NCBI GenBank assembly: GCA_965644315.1
Contig: CBFFRQ010000111.1
Location: 1 to 50,686, forward strand
DNA length: 50,686 nt
Source: Caecitellus pseudoparvulus
Lineage: Eukaryota > Bigyra: Bicosoecida
Direction of reading: 5' to 3'
The notes below the pieces were generated by a model. The model had not been told where the DNA came from, made no database searches, and saw nothing but the letters and a program-made list of their open reading frames with translations. The translations under genes were made by a program, and so were the position numbers. This document shows, piece by piece, positions 12,201 through 20,248 of the stretch (its first letter is position 1; each line of letters opens with the position of its first letter).

Positions 12201-14921
12201 GCTCGAAAACGGCACGAAACGAGCCTGCTTTCCCATGACACAGACAGCAGTGTGCCTGTCGATACAGAGGTACTGGCGTCCCCGGCCGAAGCTGAGATGC
12301 GCTCGTACTTCGTCCTCATGATGATGCCAAAGAAAGACGAGCACTCCTCCATTATCAACAGCATTTCCACACTCCCTGCCCACATTCTTGCAGACAGACA
12401 CATGCAAACAGCGCTGCGAGCCCTCTCCTTCTTTGTGTGCGAGATGCCTGCCCAGTACTTTCGCGTCTGCCAGGAAGCCCCGTACTTGCAAGCCTGTCTC
12501 ATGCACCGGGGCATTCCAAACATGCAGCTGGTCGCAGCCAAGCTGTACGATGAGTCGGCAAAGCAAGGTCGCCCTCTGCCAGAGGCTGCAGCCCAGCAGA
12601 TGTTCGGTGTCGACAGCCAGTCTGCCCTTGACACTGTCATCTCTACTCTTGGTGGCTCTGTCTCCCGAAGCGAAAGGGGCACAAAGGTGTCCTTTCGGTC
12701 CACACCGCTCCTTCCAGCCTCAGCTAAACCAAGCTTCACCCCAAGCTTGGTACGGTCTCCACACAGTGGCCCTTCTCGGCAAAGCGCACGGGCTTCTCGT
12801 GCAGCCATTGTGTGTGCGCGGAGATGGGCGCTCGAAGCTCGTGCCCCGGTTTACGGACCACGGACCTCGCTGAGCTGGAAAAGAGTTGCATCGCTTCGCG
12901 GCGTGCCAGCTGACCGCCAAGGGCCGAGCACGCCTGTCCTGGAAGCGAGCACCCATTCATCAAGCGCACCACAGAACGTAGCGGCTCTCGATGCGCCCCC
13001 AAAGGGAGCAGACGCCACAATTCTGCCGGACACGGGGAAGTCTGATGGAGGGGTGTCAGGAATGGCAGCCCCGAGAAGTGCAGAGAGTGCGGACAAAGGG
13101 CAAACTCCCATGCAGCCTGAAGAGCAAAGTCCTCTTCCATCTCAGCCTGCTGCAGAGGAAGCGAAGGCGGACGTAGGAGCCGGACTCCCCCCTGCCCTGG
13201 ACTGGCTCAGCCCGCTTCCTTCAGACAAACCTCGAAAGCTACCAGGAACGCCACCCCAAGCTTTGTCACCTGCAGCTTTGTTCGCTCCATCGTCAAGCCC
13301 CCTGCAGCTTCCAACTGGCCTGGGACTTGTGAAAAACCAATCTGTGCCTGTCTCGTTGCCAAGTGCTCCAAAGAACATGGGGCTTGGAACATCCGAAGCT
13401 CCAAAAGGACCGCTTGAAACAAGCCATACTGACGCTATTGCTCGCCTAGGTGCTACAAAGTCCAGTTCAAGCCCCCGCCATGCGCCTGAAACCTCGCTGG
13501 CGTGGGCCAGCAAACCCCCAGCCACCCACACATCTGCTCTGTTGAGTGCACATGATGCAGCGAGCTCCTTGCAACTGGCAGTCAGCGAGAGCATCGTCGC
13601 CCCAAGTATCCGTGCGTCAGCCCCCCTGGCAAGCGTCCCAAACACTGAGTTGAGCGTCACGGCAGCCAGCTCCGCCAGGCAAAGCCATGGACCACGACAT
13701 GCCCCACCGCTTGGAGTGATCAAGTCTGCGGCTGACTCCCCATCAGCATCGTCTCCAATTGCAGGAGCAACGTCTGAGTCAAGCGACACTGGCGACTCTG
13801 AAGACGATGAGAGTTTGGCCAGCGAGCCTGGGGTGTCTGCATTTTCGTTCGCGGACACCCCCACCGCAGCTGCAGAAGTTTCAACTCACGCTTTCCACGT
13901 GGTTCCGACAGACGAAGTCGCGTTCAAGGCTGCTAAGTCAGTGATTTGCCGACTAGGTAGACCGTCCTTCTCCCTCCAGCCGTCCATGCCTGGTTCTGCC
14001 GCACCTTCGGCTGCGTTCGCTGAGGTCTGCAGCTGGTTGCTGCGAGAAGTGCCCCAAGGGGATTGTTCTGAGCAGGCAGTGCCAATTTCCAACTTTGATG
14101 ATATCAGCCATGCAAGAACACTGAGTCAGACTTCCAACAAGGTGATCCTGCTCTTGACGTCCCCCACAGTGATCCCCACACTGCCCCGCGGCGTGCTCCC
14201 AGTTGTGGTGAGCTGGCAGCCCTCCAAGCCCTGGCAGCTCTGTGTTGACGCAGAAGCTGCACTTTGGGGCCTTCTACCGCCTGACCAACCTGAACGCGGG
14301 CGTGCAACTAGCTCAGCTGACCATCCACTTGTGCAGAGCCTGTTGTCTCCTGTTCTGGACGACCTGGCAGCCCTGAGCAGCCAGCGGGTTGTCGTCGATA
14401 CAGCAGCGTTCTTCAGGTGGTTTCAAGCTGCATCCAATCAAGTGTGCGAGGCGGTAAATCCCGAAGGAAGCCGCTTTGACTGGACTCCGGCACGGGCGTC
14501 GTTGGGGGGCTCGACCTGCTCGCCAGCATGCTTGGCACTTGCACTTGGACATGTCGCAAAGCAGCTTTCACAGGAGCCCTTTGTCCGGCCGCTTCCACGA
14601 AGATGGCGCATGGCAGAGCCCTCTGAGCCACTGTTCCGGGTCGAAGCTGAACAGTTATCTCTTGCCACATCGGGAAGGAAGGAGCACTTTGACGAAGCTC
14701 TAGAGCAAAGTGCCTTGCTTAGCAAATCTCCAGCCGCAACGAAGCGCCCCCGCTCATCAGGAACCCCAATCTCCATTCGGCACAGGCGCAAGGTCTTTAG
14801 GACCACGAAGTCACCTGTGCATGACTCCCTTTCCCAGCTCGCAGAAGAGCTGCAGGCACAAGCCGCCCTTGAGACTGCATCGGAGCTGAGCCTGGCAACA
14901 TCCATTGCACAAGGATTGTAG
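9216..14921 (+). CDS. SAC3/GANP-family mRNA export protein with FG/Gly repeats and two RRM domains
   Basis: Scaffold of the TREX-2 complex, which couples transcription to mRNA export at nuclear pores. The frame runs upstream to 9195 without ATG, so ATG 9216 (MNPFGAGGLFGS) is chosen, giving 1901 aa. An FG-nucleoporin-like N-terminus (about 1-105) is followed by four to five copies of a 56-residue Gly-rich unit, each with an LFG (about 108-349). Two nearly identical GANP-type RRM domains follow at about 436-530 and 629-720 (ELFVRGVPKQATADTIAAAF, then KGLALVRFADHAGAA). The SAC3/GANP helical domain lies at about 811-1130 (GRCADMCPRSERDRR, LLDIFNFTFDRTRAIRSDF, VRFHVLSIYELCEE). A long Ser/Pro-rich C-terminus ends in a basic, then helical, segment. 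The fusion of FG repeats, RRM and SAC3 matches vertebrate GANP more than yeast Sac3. The duplicated RRM is unusual. It ends in TAG, so TAG is a true stop in this genome. Confidence 0.93.
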   Translation: MNPFGAGGLFGSLGGWFGSQSQPPTQPVSQSTSAGVFGAGAGQPLMGMGASSSQGMGSGMQSQSTWGGTATSLGGAHGTSGGIGSGLQPSGGGGQGWRGRGISGGGGGGLNLFGGGGSGVGTSPGVSGGGRGRSGGKGKGRGHADGGGGSGLMVGGGGSGGGGGGLNLFGGGGSGVGTSPGASGGSRGRSGGKGKGRGHADGGGGSGLMVGGGGSGGGGGGLNLFGGGGSGVGTSPGASGGSRGRSGGKGKGRGHADGGGGSGLMVGGGGSGGGGGGLNLFGGGGSGVGTSPGVSGGGRGRSGGKGKGRGHADGGGGSGGSGLMVGGGGSGGGGGGLNLFGGGGGGAGGGAAGLVSGSAGLYSADGFLGSGPAEAQDHPAQVSHFGGPNSSRQQKSAKREKPSGGASRKEEHGIARSVGTSGRARQGSQTREREGNELFVRGVPKQATADTIAAAFATAGQVEHVWCSAAKGLALVRFADHAGAASGLRRVKKVSGKGVHVVWSSGHGAWTKSAEEWVRGGSDGEAEEDGGLGVVEWSEGGESTGGAGSDMPRFTITTGAYDDDVEDDQVGQEFSGDAYVSRASAAEQQMQAAVSVSSRRGSVPNKARSVPGGRRQGGFDAGAGEEGVELFVRGVPKQATADTIAAAFAAAGQVEHVWWSAAKGLALVRFADHAGAAAGLRRVKKVSGKGVHVVWSSGHGAWTKSAEEWVRGGSDGEAEEDEEEDLPLHPQRLQVRIASSPDESEARRAPASPGRAERHASGFTDHAPAASLVSAGQDRPRNFIHAHASRSMQDAEPVSTTDQASGPYKGWPMVGPGMKGRCADMCPRSERDRRVADCELSAFETQVDGMPGTAQDLMIKRHQRSAAASSVHEAELRSPATLARTMDYLCEHVLDADKRMPHPQFTSRSGMPGSPSLLDIFNFTFDRTRAIRSDFSVQGYGVGRNDALAMQVHEQIVRFHVLSIYELCEEPDFQGGLNDAELNNALKTLMTLYSDARKRHETSLLSHDTDSSVPVDTEVLASPAEAEMRSYFVLMMMPKKDEHSSIINSISTLPAHILADRHMQTALRALSFFVCEMPAQYFRVCQEAPYLQACLMHRGIPNMQLVAAKLYDESAKQGRPLPEAAAQQMFGVDSQSALDTVISTLGGSVSRSERGTKVSFRSTPLLPASAKPSFTPSLVRSPHSGPSRQSARASRAAIVCARRWALEARAPVYGPRTSLSWKRVASLRGVPADRQGPSTPVLEASTHSSSAPQNVAALDAPPKGADATILPDTGKSDGGVSGMAAPRSAESADKGQTPMQPEEQSPLPSQPAAEEAKADVGAGLPPALDWLSPLPSDKPRKLPGTPPQALSPAALFAPSSSPLQLPTGLGLVKNQSVPVSLPSAPKNMGLGTSEAPKGPLETSHTDAIARLGATKSSSSPRHAPETSLAWASKPPATHTSALLSAHDAASSLQLAVSESIVAPSIRASAPLASVPNTELSVTAASSARQSHGPRHAPPLGVIKSAADSPSASSPIAGATSESSDTGDSEDDESLASEPGVSAFSFADTPTAAAEVSTHAFHVVPTDEVAFKAAKSVICRLGRPSFSLQPSMPGSAAPSAAFAEVCSWLLREVPQGDCSEQAVPISNFDDISHARTLSQTSNKVILLLTSPTVIPTLPRGVLPVVVSWQPSKPWQLCVDAEAALWGLLPPDQPERGRATSSADHPLVQSLLSPVLDDLAALSSQRVVVDTAAFFRWFQAASNQVCEAVNPEGSRFDWTPARASLGGSTCSPACLALALGHVAKQLSQEPFVRPLPRRWRMAEPSEPLFRVEAEQLSLATSGRKEHFDEALEQSALLSKSPAATKRPRSSGTPISIRHRRKVFRTTKSPVHDSLSQLAEELQAQAALETASELSLATSIAQGL
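9538..10260 (+). repeat. 168-bp tandem repeat encoding Gly-rich LFG units
   Basis: Copies of one unit begin at TTGAACCTGTTCGGGGGCGG at 9543, 9711, 9879, 10047 and 10224. The spacing is 168, 168, 168 and 177 bp; the last interval has a 9-bp (three-codon) insertion. The near identity of the copies and the multiple-of-three unit show recent in-frame expansion inside the SAC3-like gene. Confidence 0.95.
10527..11378 (+). repeat. Duplicated RRM-coding segment, 576-bp offset
   Basis: About 276 bp at 10527-10802 recurs at 11103-11378 with only a handful of base changes. Both copies are in frame and encode the same RRM plus the GSDGEAEED tail. The DNA between them is unique. This is a recent intragenic duplication. 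Confidence 0.93.
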
Positions 14922-15938
14922 GCTGCAAGAAATGTGCACCATAGTTTGGCCCCTATGTGTCTGAGGGCTTTCCCAATTTGAGCTCGTGTGTGCTTTGCCT
15001 GCCTTGACAGCACACCAGCATACCTGATGTTTGAAGGTTTCAAGTGCCGCAGCTGCCGCCTGAGTTCGCTGTCGCCATGGAGAAGGCTTGCAGGTATGGA
15101 ACTTGTGACTTGTGGTGCCGAGTTGTTGGAGGGGAGCCAGCGATTTACCTGAACTCGCCAGGCTCTGGACCTGACATGACTGGAACTCAAGGTAGTGGAT
15201 TCACTCCAGCGGCGTGTCATGCGGACGCTGAAGAAGGTCAAGTGAGTGATGTTGTGTCAAGCTGCCAGGGCGAGTGGCGCCAAGTCATACAAGTGGAATG
15301 TCAGACAGGAAGACAGGTGTGCCATGAATCGGATGTGAGTTTCTGGAGCAACTCCCGTGCACACCACGTGCTGTTGTGGCACGACCACACTGGTATAGAA
15401 CCCCTCCTCTGCAAAAAGTAACTTGCGTTGGCTTCAGTGGAACACGTTCTGATACGCCTGCTACCGCAGCCGAGAAGAGACCCTGGAAGTCGTTGGAACG
15501 TCCAAGGTACGGACCAGTGTAGAAAGCAGCTCAAGTGTTGGTGGTGCACTTCCCAACTGTGACCGGTGAGGGTGCTGCACTGGGCAGGCGAATGGACTTG
15601 GGTCAGAAGGCGAAGTATCTGCACTGACAGGCCAGAGAAAGAACCCTTCGAATCCACTTGAAGCCTTCATGAACTTGGATTCCTGTGGAATCCATGTCAG
15701 GGCCAAGGGTGACGTTTGGAAGCTACCGTCCTTGCAAGAAGCAGTTGTCCAGGCTGGGCCTGTGAAAGATGGGTGTGCGGAAGCGGCCCCAGCATCGCAG
15801 GAGGGCCGAGCAGGGGCTGAGTCTGCTGCTGCAGAGATCATGAAGAGGGCTGCATGTAGAGGCCCTTGTGTGTCTGTTCGGAGCTTTGCTGGACTTGCCC
15901 TTTCTAGCTCGAGTTGGAAAAGTGGATCTGGCCATACA
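14922..15938 (+). other. Unassigned region, possible exons of an interrupted gene
   Basis: No conserved domain is recognised. Plus-strand open stretches occur at 15077-15421 (first ATG 15077), 15471-15587 and about 15588-15938. Splice-like signals are present (GTGAGT at about 15329, ACCGCAG ending at 15469). The last frame runs straight into the left end of the transposon. Joining the flanks of the transposon across the CA target duplicate keeps this frame open for 30 more codons, to TAG at 24337. That is suggestive but not significant by itself. It could be a small gene split by the transposon or simply non-coding DNA. Confidence 0.25.
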
Positions 15939-15977
15939 CAGTCATGAGAATTTCTGGGGGGGATCGGGGGCGCCGCG

Positions 15978-16080
15978 TTGCAACTCGGCGGGGGGCCATT
16001 TTTCGCGACCTTGCTCGGCGGGTCGAGGCGGCGAGTTCCCCCAACTCGGCGGGGTGGCCTGCGTACCCGCCGACTCAACT
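15978..16080. repeat. Left subterminal CTCGGCGGG repeat cluster
   Basis: Direct copies lie at 15978-15993 (GTTGCAACTCGGCGGG), 16013-16025 and 16042-16054. A degenerate inverted copy (CCCGCCGACTC) is at about 16066-16076. The same core occurs at the right end of the element. These are candidate transposase-binding sites. Confidence 0.75.
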
Positions 16081-17728
16081 GGGGCTGTGCATTGCTGGGG
16101 GGGGGGGGGGCTGCGGCACCTTCCAGCTCGCGCTGGCCTGCCATACTCCAGCAGGCAGCGTTGTGTGCCTCAATGCATGCCCCCGCGTCCACCACACCCG
16201 GCTCTGAGCACTCACGCCTCCGGCCATGCCTCTGCGCCGCCGCCCGCCTCTGCCATCGAGAGCCACTCGTGTAGTCCAGCACTGCCACGAACTTCCCATG
16301 GTCATTCAGGGTTGCACGCCAAGTCTCCAACAGCATTGCGTCCTGGAGAGCCTGTGAAGGTGGGGGAGGAGGCTCGCGTGGCTCTGCACCTTGACACCTG
16401 CAGTCACGGTGCAGCCGCTTCCTGCACAAGGCACCAGCGCGGCAGCCCCCGGGCACTCACAATGGCGAGCTCGCGTCATAGTGGGGCTTGGCCCTCGTGA
16501 TCAGGCCGTCAGGTCTTCCATTCCTGTGGAGGGCGGCCGTGGCTCGGGTGATGGTGTGGGAGTGCCAGGCATCGGCTGTAACGCCAGGCACGGGGAGGAG
16601 CGCTTGAGGGCCACGCACCGCTCAGGCTATTCCAGTGCAACATGTAGCACTCAGACTAAGACGTGGATCCTCCCAGTGCACACTGTGAGGGGCCGGCGGG
16701 GTGGTGTGTGCGTGTCGGGGGCGAGGGACTCTTGCCTGCGCAGAGGTGGCGTGGTGGCAGGCGGCACCAAAGACCAGAGGATGCAGTCTCACGCACCCTC
16801 ACAGGAAAATGCCGCGCAATCAAGACGTTCCGGTGTGCATGATTTGAATGGCCGAGTTCCTGTGGCGCTGGAGCTGGCACGGGTGTGGGGCGGTGCCTTG
16901 CAAAGTGCCTGAGCGTGTGCACGAAACGCCACGCCGAGGGGGGTGCCACTCGTGTCCCAACGCACCACTCAAGCCATCCATGGAGCACAGTCCGCGATGC
17001 AACAAGGTCAATTTCCTCGAAAGAGTGTACTCTGGCAGGCGGGAGCTCGGGCGGGGGGTGGCTGCGCGTGGAGGAGCATGCCTGTGACTCAGATGGCAAC
17101 GCCACTGAGGAGAGCCGCGTGGCAGGCCCCTGCACGAACCTGCAGCCAAATTTGACACGAACAGACCGCGATCTTTACAGTTTTTCACACTTTCGTGTGG
17201 CACACTGCGCAAGAGAGGGCGCCAGGGGGGGGGGGTGGAGGAGGTGAGGTGTTCCTACCGTTGCAGGCGAAACGCCCGGCACGTAGGCTGTGCGGCGCTT
17301 ACATCTGGGCGCTCGTGCAGCAATATGCAGGCCATGGCTCCAACACTGTGCAACCGTGCACTGCGGGGTGAGGGAGGGACGGACCGTTCAGATTTGCGCT
17401 GGGGTCAGTAGGTATCACCCGAGCCGAGGGGGGTGAAGGGGGCGCTCCGCTGATGCTGGCCCATTGCCCCCCCCCCCCTCCCAGTCCTCAACTGAACGAA
17501 AGGCCGGGCGGGGCACGGCCCCAGCTACATCACGAGCGTATGGGCCACCATAGTACAGCCGTTCTTTATTCCCAAGCTGCGCGTGCGCGTGCAAGCCGGC
17601 GCGTGTGCGTACCCACGTCGTACATTGCGCACGCAAGCGAGTGATGGGGACGCTGAGAGGCTGAGGGGACGCCCATCTCGGAGGCGGCATAGGCACGGGG
17701 CATGGAGGTCCTACACGACATCCCCTGC
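16081..17728. other. Transposon left internal region without a supported gene
   Basis: About 1.6 kb of GC-rich sequence containing long mononucleotide tracts (14 G at 16097-16110, 11 G at 17225-17235, 12 C at 17467-17478). Open frames occur on both strands but are low-complexity and show no domain. Extra exons of the partner gene cannot be excluded. Confidence 0.45.
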
Positions 17729-19303
17729 TTACCCCATCACGTCCAACAGCGGTGCCGTGCGGCTTCGAGGGCGCTTCTTGCCCCCAACCCTTGCGCCCAC
17801 CCGCGCCGCCCTGCCGCCGCCCGGCACGTCCTGGGAATCAGGCTCAGACTCGGAGCCTGAGCCTGAGCCCGAGCCCGGGGCAGAATCCAGACTGGCTTGT
17901 GCAACGCGCAGGGGACGTTCCGTCAATGCCGCTGCGGCGCTCTTCTTGGCCTCTTCCATTCGTTTGGGCTCGTCCAGGTCAAGCGTATCACGGAAAGTTC
18001 GGGTGGCAAAGCCCCACGCGGTGGCGCTGGCTTCCTCCCCCCGCAAAAAGGTCCACAGGGGCCCAAGGACGGTGCCGACTATGTGCAGTTGAGCGGTGGA
18101 AAGCTCGTGCCACGAACATCTGGCCGGGAAGGGAGGAAGGCTGCGTGTCAAACTGTACACCTGCGAGCGCAATATGCACAGCAGCTCCATCGCCAACTCG
18201 TACAGCGCCTCCAGAGCCGCCGCTGTGGTGACGTCCCGGGGCTCCACGCAAGCACCCGTCTGCTCGGCGAGCTGTTTGCGCAAGTCCTGCTCCATTGAAA
18301 CCGCCAAGAGTGCCGCGCAGTCGAAGGGGGCGTCAGGCGTGGCAAAGTCGCACACCGCCTCGAAGCGTGCGGCCTGCCTGCGGCGCACCTCCTCGAGGGG
18401 GAGCAAGTTGCCATCCCGATCCGTCCATGTGAGGAAGCGGGCGTCCTCCGGCAGAACTCGCCACCCGGAGCGCATACGCTCGCCGATGTCCACGAAGGAC
18501 TCGTGGCCTGGCCTTTGAAGGCGCCGCATGCAGACCAAGGCGGCGGTCTCCCGTGCGGGGCACAGCACACTCAACGCCTTCGCGCGCTTCGCGTTCTTTG
18601 TCAGGGAGCTGCCCCGGAACACCACTGAGATCGCATGGCGCACCCTCTTGCAAGCTTCGTGCACATGCCGAGCCTCTGCCCGCAGCATCGGGTCTCTGGC
18701 GGAGTTCCAGGCTAGCGCGTTGTAGCCCCCGTCGCCAGCGCAGACCTGCTCCAGGAGCGCGGGCATGCCATCAGCGTCAGCCAGGGGGAACGCCAGCAAC
18801 GGCTCCGCAAGGCCACCGTCACGCACCAGTGCTTCATGCAGGAGCTGCGGGCTGCCAAGGGGGCCTCCAGGCGCCCGAAGGGCAGCGTTGGTGCACATTA
18901 CGGTGAGGGCTGTGTCTTGCACAAGCCCGCCTTCGCGCTTGGACTTCGCAAACTCCCACGGTCCAGTGCCAGTGAGTCGTGGCTTGCAGATGGCATCCAT
19001 GTGGTTAGACATCAGCAGGTGGCTGTGCTTGACACATTTAGGTTTGCTGTCGGAGGCACGCTGCGCTTGTCCTCGTGCCGTGCCTGCACGCCCAGCCTCC
19101 AGCTGCTGAATGCGCTCGCGCAACAAGCTCGTCTCACGCTGATGGTGCTCCCACAGGAGGGCCCTCTCGCGCTCACAGTGGGAGAACAACACAAAGAGCT
19201 GGTAGATCAAGGCACGATTGAGTGCCATGCACGTCTGCATGGCACTCTCCTTCTCATCTGGGTCTGTGGCCTGGAGTGCCATGAAGTCGAGCATGCGAGG
19301 CAT
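17729..19303 (-). CDS. Transposon-encoded partner protein of unknown function
   Basis: About 524 aa from ATG 19303 (MPRMLDFMALQATD); the frame extends upstream to 19369 without ATG. I do not recognise a family. The N-terminal third is helical and charged (RERIQQLEAGRAG). The middle is Ala/Arg/Glu-rich. The C-terminus has an acidic Ser/Gly/Glu/Pro run (SGSGSESEPDSQD) followed by a basic KKRPRSR, a likely nuclear signal. It lies inside the transposon, divergent from the transposase. By analogy with CACTA elements it may be the DNA-binding partner for the subterminal repeats, but only its position supports that. Confidence 0.65.
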   Translation of the reverse strand: MPRMLDFMALQATDPDEKESAMQTCMALNRALIYQLFVLFSHCERERALLWEHHQRETSLLRERIQQLEAGRAGTARGQAQRASDSKPKCVKHSHLLMSNHMDAICKPRLTGTGPWEFAKSKREGGLVQDTALTVMCTNAALRAPGGPLGSPQLLHEALVRDGGLAEPLLAFPLADADGMPALLEQVCAGDGGYNALAWNSARDPMLRAEARHVHEACKRVRHAISVVFRGSSLTKNAKRAKALSVLCPARETAALVCMRRLQRPGHESFVDIGERMRSGWRVLPEDARFLTWTDRDGNLLPLEEVRRRQAARFEAVCDFATPDAPFDCAALLAVSMEQDLRKQLAEQTGACVEPRDVTTAAALEALYELAMELLCILRSQVYSLTRSLPPFPARCSWHELSTAQLHIVGTVLGPLWTFLRGEEASATAWGFATRTFRDTLDLDEPKRMEEAKKSAAAALTERPLRVAQASLDSAPGSGSGSGSESEPDSQDVPGGGRAARVGARVGGKKRPRSRTAPLLDVMG

Positions 19304-19906
19304 GGAAGAGCCCGCGATGAAGCTTCGGGCCACACCGCTGAACGGGACTGCTAAAGAGGACAAGTGCACTGGGTGTGGGCACTCAGGGGGGGGGGGGGCA
19401 TTGGCACATTGTCACTGGCTGTTGGCGAGGGCTGCCGAGGTGCTGCGCCCAGGTTATCAACTCACCTCGACTGCTCGCTTCACCTGGATTGCTGGCCGGG
19501 TCAGCGTACAGCTTAAGCACTTCCGATAGCATGAAGTCTTCTGCGTCGCACAAGTGGCGCGGGGCGCCAGGCAGCGGTGAACGTATGTGCGTTTTGAGCG
19601 GCTGCGTTTCACAACGTGCCACACCATTCGCGCAGCTGCCACACCGTATCCAATCTCTGTACTCGGGCACGGGCAGTGCCCTAGCACTGTCCAGAGCAAG
19701 CGTGTGAAGCTGTCCAAGCACAGTCTGGAGCACTTCCTTCGCGGGGTGGACACGCTCAGTGGGGGATGGCTGCGTTGTGGTGGTGCTCTCCGCACCAACG
19801 ACGCTGCGTTGTGGCATGGCGCGCCGGGAAGGGGACACGGGCGCGTGAGAGGCAAAGAGGGCCGAGGAGAGGGAGTGAGCAGGAGCACAAAGTTGGGCTT
19901 GAAATG

Positions 19907-19946
19907 CCCATCCCTGCTCAGTGAGCCTTCACTGAGCAGGGATGGG
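19907..19946. repeat. Perfect inverted repeat (18-bp stem, 4-nt loop)
   Basis: The left arm CCCATCCCTGCTCAGTGA (19907-19924) is followed by loop GCCT and the exact reverse complement at 19929-19946. A C16 tract begins three bases after it. It may act as a cruciform, terminator or binding site within the transposon control region. Confidence 0.9.
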
Positions 19947-20136
19947 AAGCCCCCCCCCCCCCCCCTAGCGAAACGCAGCGTTCTTCCATGTCCACACACT
20001 GACTGTTGCCTTGCGGGGCACTTCAAACACCTCGTGCGGGTCAAATGCATCTGACATTCGAGCGCATGTGTGATTCCTCATGCCAGAGGAGTCTTGGTTG
20101 CGCTGTGAATGTACCGATTGGTGTGTGCCACGCAGC

Positions 20137-20158
20137 GCGTTTCGATTATTCGAAACGC
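20137..20158. repeat. Inverted repeat (9-bp stem, 4-nt loop)
   Basis: GCGTTTCGA, then TTAT, then TCGAAACGC: a perfect small palindrome about 90 bp upstream of the transposase ATG. It could be an operator or a chance structure. Confidence 0.7.
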
Positions 20159-20248
20159 AACTATTGCTGCCATGGACTGGGGTCCGCCAACTTGCACGCC
20201 CCCCCCCCCCCCCCTGCAGACCCCGCCAAGTAGCACCCCACATCCACT

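Larger units (their letters stand above)
19304..20248. promoter_or_regulatory. Bidirectional control region of the transposon
   Basis: About 945 bp between the two divergent transposon genes. It contains a perfect 18-bp-stem hairpin, a second 9-bp-stem hairpin, and mononucleotide tracts of 13 G (19386-19398), 16 C (19950-19965) and 16 C (20199-20214). Both promoters should lie here. No convincing gene is present. Confidence 0.5.

Noticed and set aside
15461-16456. 331-codon minus-strand open frame
   Set aside because: Low-complexity Pro/Arg-rich sequence crossing the transposon left end, with no domain. The frame is an accident of GC-rich DNA.
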